From Bacteroidales bacterium H10 (GTDB lineage Bacteria; Bacteroidota; Bacteroidia; Bacteroidales; Muribaculaceae), in assembly GCA_001701295.1 (NCBI GenBank), contig DAAV01000101.1:7902-18170 (forward strand): a stretch of 10,269 nt of DNA, in the 5' to 3' direction. The notes below the pieces were generated by a model. The model was not told the DNA's origin. It worked only from the letters and a program-made list of their open reading frames with translations, and ran no database searches. Every line of letters begins with the position of its first letter. Within the stretch, counting starts at the first letter, position 1. Of this stretch, positions 7,341 through 10,269 are shown piece by piece. The translations under genes and the position numbers were made by a program.

Positions 7341-8174
7341 TTATCTGGTTTTCTTAGGTTTGGTTGTAATAATTGTTGAGTCTCTTAGAGTAGGCTCGAT
7401 TGGCCTCACTGTCAGAGAGTCCTTTATCCAAGGTTTCGGAGGCTTTATCCAAGGACCGATAATCCACTGGTTATTGCCGTTGCCGGAACCGCTTCCCGGT
7501 CTGATATTGACCCTGCCGTTCTGTCGCCAACGGCGGAAGGCGGCATCCGTTATGCGCCCTTTGTCGATGGGTTCGCGGGCGCGGTTGTCAAGCTCAAGCC
7601 ACACATCGTTGAGTGAGGTGTATTTTACGGCTCTCGCCAGCCGGGACAGCTTGCGGTTCATCAGCTTCAGTTTCGGGCGTATCCCGAAAACTATCTCCAC
7701 ACGCTGCTTCTCGGTCATCTTGATGTCCGAGAGACATACCTGACGGATGTCGTTGACTATATCCACCGAGGTCATAATCAGTTCCCTGTATATGGTGTTC
7801 CTCTTGGGAGTGAGTGCCACGGCAAGCACATTTGTCGGCGACTGCCGCAACTGCTTTGTCAACTGTCCGAAATTCTCGGTAAGCCTTCCGACCTCGTGGT
7901 AGAACCCGTATATCTGGGCCGCATATACGATGATGTCGTTGAAGCGGTCGAGATACTCGTTGTATTTCCGTTGCAGGTCGGTGGTCGCTTCCACTTCCTC
8001 CTTTGTCCAGATATGGCCCGTGGTCATCAGCAGCATCGCCGATTCCTGACTTTTCAGTGCTTTCTTCGCCTTGTCGTCGTAGAGAAGTATCATCCCGGCG
8101 AGTGTCGGGTCAATCTGTGCCGAAGCCTTGAAAGCAGATAGGATTATGAGAGCGAAAAGGATTAATTTCTTCAT
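7341..8174 (-). CDS. Exported protein, second tandem paralogue (possible VirB5-like transfer protein)
   Basis: 277 residues. A clear Sec signal peptide (MKK, hydrophobic core, SAFKASAQ, with cleavage probably after A19-Q20) sends it to the periplasm or surface. Residues about 60-220 are predicted helical, with a heptad-like region, and align with the gene just upstream: NRKLSRLARAVKYTSLNDVW here against HKKLQRLTLSIRYYTFNDVW there, followed in both by a basic tryptophan segment (RRWRQ / ARWKR). The C-terminal 57 residues are extra: a Gly/Ser/Asn linker, then a Pro/Ile/Thr-rich tail with PWIK repeated. The helical, secreted form and operon position recall VirB5/TraI-type minor pilins of conjugation systems, but this is only a structural analogy. 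The start overlaps the upstream stop by ATGA (8171-8174), so translation is probably coupled. Confidence 0.87.
   Translation of the reverse strand: MKKLILFALIILSAFKASAQIDPTLAGMILLYDDKAKKALKSQESAMLLMTTGHIWTKEEVEATTDLQRKYNEYLDRFNDIIVYAAQIYGFYHEVGRLTENFGQLTKQLRQSPTNVLAVALTPKRNTIYRELIMTSVDIVNDIRQVCLSDIKMTEKQRVEIVFGIRPKLKLMNRKLSRLARAVKYTSLNDVWLELDNRAREPIDKGRITDAAFRRWRQNGRVNIRPGSGSGNGNNQWIIGPWIKPPKPWIKDSLTVRPIEPTLRDSTIITTKPKKTR
7422..7454 (-). repeat. Two direct 12-bp copies encoding PWIK in the tail of the exported protein
   Basis: CTTTATCCAAGG (plus strand) occurs at 7422-7433 and again at 7443-7454, 21 bases apart, so the reading frame is kept. Each copy encodes PWIK in the proline-rich tail (PWIKPPKPWIK). 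It looks like a small in-frame duplication within a low-complexity tail and could be a short binding motif. Confidence 0.6.
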
Positions 8175-8869
8175 GGATGAATCGACTGTGCCACTCGTTT
8201 CCAGCGGGCTTTCGCCTGTCGTGCTATCGTTGCGTTGTCGCGGTCAATCATTCCGGCTGTCGCATTCGCCCATACATCGTTAAAGGTGTAATACCGTATG
8301 CTCAGGGTAAGCCTCTGCAGTTTCTTATGGAAACTGTTCAGCTTGTCGTTCAATGCCCAAAGGGTCTGGCTACGTTCCTCGCCGGTCAGCATATTCTTCA
8401 CTCCACCCTCGGCGACTGCGTTCTTGAGCAATGTATAAACCGAAACCATTTCGGTTGCAGTCTCTATGTAGAGGTTGTTCATGCTCATTGATGCCACTAT
8501 GCCCTGGGGATTGTCGCCTATTGCTTTCTTCAGTTTCGTGAGTGTTATGAATATGCGCACACCCTCGTTGTAGAGTGATGTCGAAGCTTTTAGGCTCGAT
8601 GCGTAGCCGTCAACTTTCTGGAGGTAGTTGCTGTACTGTTTCTCCCATTCATGAATCTTGGTGAACTCGGCGGCGATGGTGTTCTGCAAGGCAGCGGTTG
8701 ACAACTGGTTCTCCGTCTCTTTCTTGACCTGACCGTTGATCGCCTCGTTGCCCTCTGCAAGAGCAGCCCACTCCAAAGGGTTGGCGACAACGATGCTTTG
8801 GGCACCTCCCTCTAATGAGGCAAGTCCCAGCACGATGGCGAGGATGGATTTAGCGATTGGTAATCTCAT
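8171..8869 (-). CDS. Exported helical protein, first tandem paralogue (possible VirB5-like transfer protein)
   Basis: 232 residues from the ATG at 8867-8869. I prefer this to the longer ORF from 8941 because it begins a typical signal peptide (MRLPIAKSILAIVLGLASLE, then GGAQ, cleavage near A23-Q24) and has AGGA four bases upstream (8874-8877). The longer start would bury the signal behind a charged leader overlapping the upstream gene by 92 bases. After the signal the sequence SIVVANPLEWA leads into a helical coiled-coil-like body (about 45-120), with conserved blocks shared with the next gene: the LYIE/IYRE region, an MLTGEERSQ segment, and RYYTFNDVW near the C-terminus. It is probably periplasmic or pilus-associated. 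The short mature N-terminus recalls Bacteroides TraI (DUF4141) proteins, a tentative link made from memory. It overlaps the PH gene by 20 bases and the next gene by 4. Confidence 0.87.
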   Translation of the reverse strand: MRLPIAKSILAIVLGLASLEGGAQSIVVANPLEWAALAEGNEAINGQVKKETENQLSTAALQNTIAAEFTKIHEWEKQYSNYLQKVDGYASSLKASTSLYNEGVRIFITLTKLKKAIGDNPQGIVASMSMNNLYIETATEMVSVYTLLKNAVAEGGVKNMLTGEERSQTLWALNDKLNSFHKKLQRLTLSIRYYTFNDVWANATAGMIDRDNATIARQAKARWKRVAQSIHP

Positions 8870-9335
8870 AAATTCCTTTTCTTCGTTTGTTGTATTCAAC
8901 TCTTTCTCTGAGTGTCTGCACCAGGGGATAGCCCAGTGCAATGCCGGGTATTCTCAGACGCGGTGTAGTCCTGTCGCCTGAAAAGACTGTCACGGTCTTG
9001 ATGTCGAGAATGTTTTGAAGGAAACTGACATCTTCATGGAAATCGATGACACGGTAAAGCTCGATGAACTCCATTTTTCTGTTGAAAACACCGTGTCGGT
9101 ACATTATCTGCTGGTCAGTAACCGTGAACTTCATCAGCCTCAGATACAACAGCATATATAGCAGATGAAGAGACATGGCTATCATCAGTATAAGGATGAC
9201 AGTTGGCAGCGCGGAATCGGCATAAAGACAGTAACCGATGATGTTGACGGCGATCCATCCGCATTTGTCCGTCACCCATTGCATAAATGACGGACGCAGT
9301 GTGATCGTGCCGAACCCCGTGATTGGCAGACTCAT
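8850..9335 (-). CDS. PH-domain (bPH2/DUF304-like) membrane protein
   Basis: 161 residues. Two hydrophobic segments (about 25-38 and 43-65) form a membrane hairpin near the N-terminus, followed by a bacterial pleckstrin-homology-like domain at about 66-135. It shows the usual order: LMKFTVTDQQIMYRHGVFNRK, then IELYRVIDF and a QNILDIKTVTVFSGD strand pair, ending in LRIPGI. This is the YdbS/DUF304 pattern of short membrane proteins. Such proteins have no known enzymatic activity and probably act as membrane scaffolds. Within this operon it may anchor or recruit part of the transfer apparatus at the inner membrane; that is inferred. The start shares ATGA (9332-9335) with the stop of the Toprim gene, and its 3' end overlaps the next gene by 20 bases, so expression is closely coupled to both. 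Confidence 0.88.
   Translation of the reverse strand: MSLPITGFGTITLRPSFMQWVTDKCGWIAVNIIGYCLYADSALPTVILILMIAMSLHLLYMLLYLRLMKFTVTDQQIMYRHGVFNRKMEFIELYRVIDFHEDVSFLQNILDIKTVTVFSGDRTTPRLRIPGIALGYPLVQTLRERVEYNKRRKGIYEITNR
8874..8880 (-). promoter_or_regulatory. Ribosome binding site deciding the start of the first exported paralogue
   Basis: On the minus strand AAAAGGA lies just before ATTT and the ATG at 8867-8869. It is one of the few Shine-Dalgarno-like sites in the operon and lies inside the coding sequence of the PH gene. It favours the short start that opens a signal peptide. Confidence 0.6.
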
Positions 9336-10269
9336 CTTTTCAGCCCTCCTTGCTGTTCAACATCCTGTTCAGTGCTTTTCTTAGGCGTCAGCGGGATGAC
9401 CTCGTCGCCGGTGTAATTTGTTTTACCCAGCAAGGCATCGTTCCAGTCCTTATAGCAAGGCAGCAAGGGGAAGTCCATGACATTTTCCTTTGGAATACCC
9501 ATGCTTTCTGCATAACGATGGAAATGAGCACAGAACTCACGACCGGCCTTGTCATTGTCAAAACATAGGAAATGATGGGCTTCGGGAGTGGCTTTGAGCA
9601 TATTCCGCATCTGACCGTCGGTTGGTGTGCCTCCGGTCGATACAAACAACGCATTCTCGGCGAGACCGGGCTGCTCCTTAAATGTCCGTTCATTGAGCTG
9701 GTAGAACGCCATAGCGTCGTATGCGCTCTCGAACCACGCCACTCCCGCTACTTTATCCATAGACGGCAGTTCCTCATTACCGGGATAGGCTATCCAAAGA
9801 CCTTCGGCGGAGTTGCTTCCGGCGGCCATTCCCTTGAAGGAGCTTTTACCCTCCTTGTTGGGGAAGCCTCGAAGTTCCATGCCTACCACCGCTTTATTGC
9901 CGGGAATGGTGAGCGGAAATGACAGGTTGCCGTACTGTTTGCCGTCCTCGCGTTTCTTGTACGATATTTTCATGTAAGGCTTGAAAGCCTCCTGCGTGGA
10001 CTTACCGATACCTCTTGCAATCAGGAATTTGGCAATATGCCAGGGATGAGAGTCAAACTCATAGTCCATAAGAGTGAACGGCTTGCGCTCCTTGACAGGG
10101 TCAAGAACACAGGTCTGCCTCTCTTCCAATGGCTGATTAAGAAGTCTGTGGCATACGACATTCACAAGTCGGTCACGCGACATGCCGGGTCGATAGTCGG
10201 CAAAGAAATGCGGATGTTCCTTGATGAAGGAGATTATGTTGTAGTTCTTGCGCTCCGGAGGTTGAAAGC
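9332..10269 (-). CDS. DUF3991/Toprim domain protein (primase-like); 5' end missing
   Basis: The frame is open from the window edge: 28 residues precede the first in-window ATG (10181-10183), reading like normal protein (ERKNYNIISFIKEHPHFF), so the true start is probably outside. Counting from that ATG, residues about 40-130 match the DUF3991 pattern (FLIARGI; GNLSFPL; VVGMELRG; SFKGMAAGS). Residues about 147-255 form a Toprim domain with the catalytic Glu in FESAYDA (E152) and DND followed by KAG (D209, D211), plus the KDWNDALL signature common in these proteins. Toprim proteins of this type are encoded by conjugative and mobilisable elements and are thought to act in priming or nicking during replication of transferred DNA. 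No CHC2 zinc finger is seen in the visible part; it could lie upstream. The tail is a Q/E/K-rich, probably disordered end overlapping the PH gene by 4 bases. Confidence 0.92.
   Translation of the reverse strand, partial: FQPPERKNYNIISFIKEHPHFFADYRPGMSRDRLVNVVCHRLLNQPLEERQTCVLDPVKERKPFTLMDYEFDSHPWHIAKFLIARGIGKSTQEAFKPYMKISYKKREDGKQYGNLSFPLTIPGNKAVVGMELRGFPNKEGKSSFKGMAAGSNSAEGLWIAYPGNEELPSMDKVAGVAWFESAYDAMAFYQLNERTFKEQPGLAENALFVSTGGTPTDGQMRNMLKATPEAHHFLCFDNDKAGREFCAHFHRYAESMGIPKENVMDFPLLPCYKDWNDALLGKTNYTGDEVIPLTPKKSTEQDVEQQGGLKR

Noticed and set aside
8870..8941. Longer N-terminus for the first exported paralogue
   Set aside because: It would place a charged 24-residue leader before a complete signal peptide and overlap the PH gene by 92 bases, whereas the ATG at 8867-8869 has an AGGA just upstream.

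Overview
The window is an unbroken stretch of ten tightly packed genes, all on the minus strand. They are read from right to left with gaps of 1 to 18 bases or short overlaps (ATGA overlaps at 9332-9335 and 8171-8174), so they look like one operon. Both end genes run off the window. There is no tRNA, rRNA, CRISPR array, insertion sequence or evident terminator, and no gene-free stretch over 300 bases. The families seen (DUF3991/Toprim primase-like protein, bacterial PH-domain membrane protein, ArdC-like protein, GH73 plus M23 peptidoglycan hydrolase) and the weak or absent Shine-Dalgarno signals at most starts suggest a gut Bacteroidales bacterium. The most likely setting is the transfer region of a large conjugative element (integrative element or plasmid). 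Taxonomy and element type are inferences; no relaxase, coupling protein or VirB4 ATPase lies inside the window.

Layout in order of transcription: (1) DUF3991/Toprim protein, 5' end missing, 9332-10269; (2) PH-domain membrane protein, 8850-9335; (3) and (4) two tandem, mutually homologous exported proteins, 8171-8869 and 7341-8174, perhaps minor-pilus (VirB5-like) components; (5) small two-helix membrane protein with a Q/R/P-rich tail, 6692-7339; (6) degenerate M23 (LytM) domain protein, 5869-6681; (7) a 96-residue ORF, 5570-5860, in the -1 frame relative to gene 6 and joined to it through an A9 run carrying the slippery heptamer A-AAA-AAG; (8) large unknown membrane protein, 3775-5568; (9) 787-residue ArdC-like protein whose zinc protease motif is destroyed, 1393-3756; (10) glucosaminidase plus intact M23 endopeptidase, 3' end missing, 1-1390.

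A coherent reading is a DNA-transfer apparatus: a DNA-metabolism protein (Toprim), exported and membrane parts of a channel, a wall-degrading enzyme to open the peptidoglycan, and an ArdC-like protein that could bind or protect entering single-stranded DNA. The most notable points are the possible frameshift fusion of genes 6 and 7, two protein families kept with inactivated active sites (M23 and ArdC), the tandem exported paralogues, and a large membrane protein I cannot assign.
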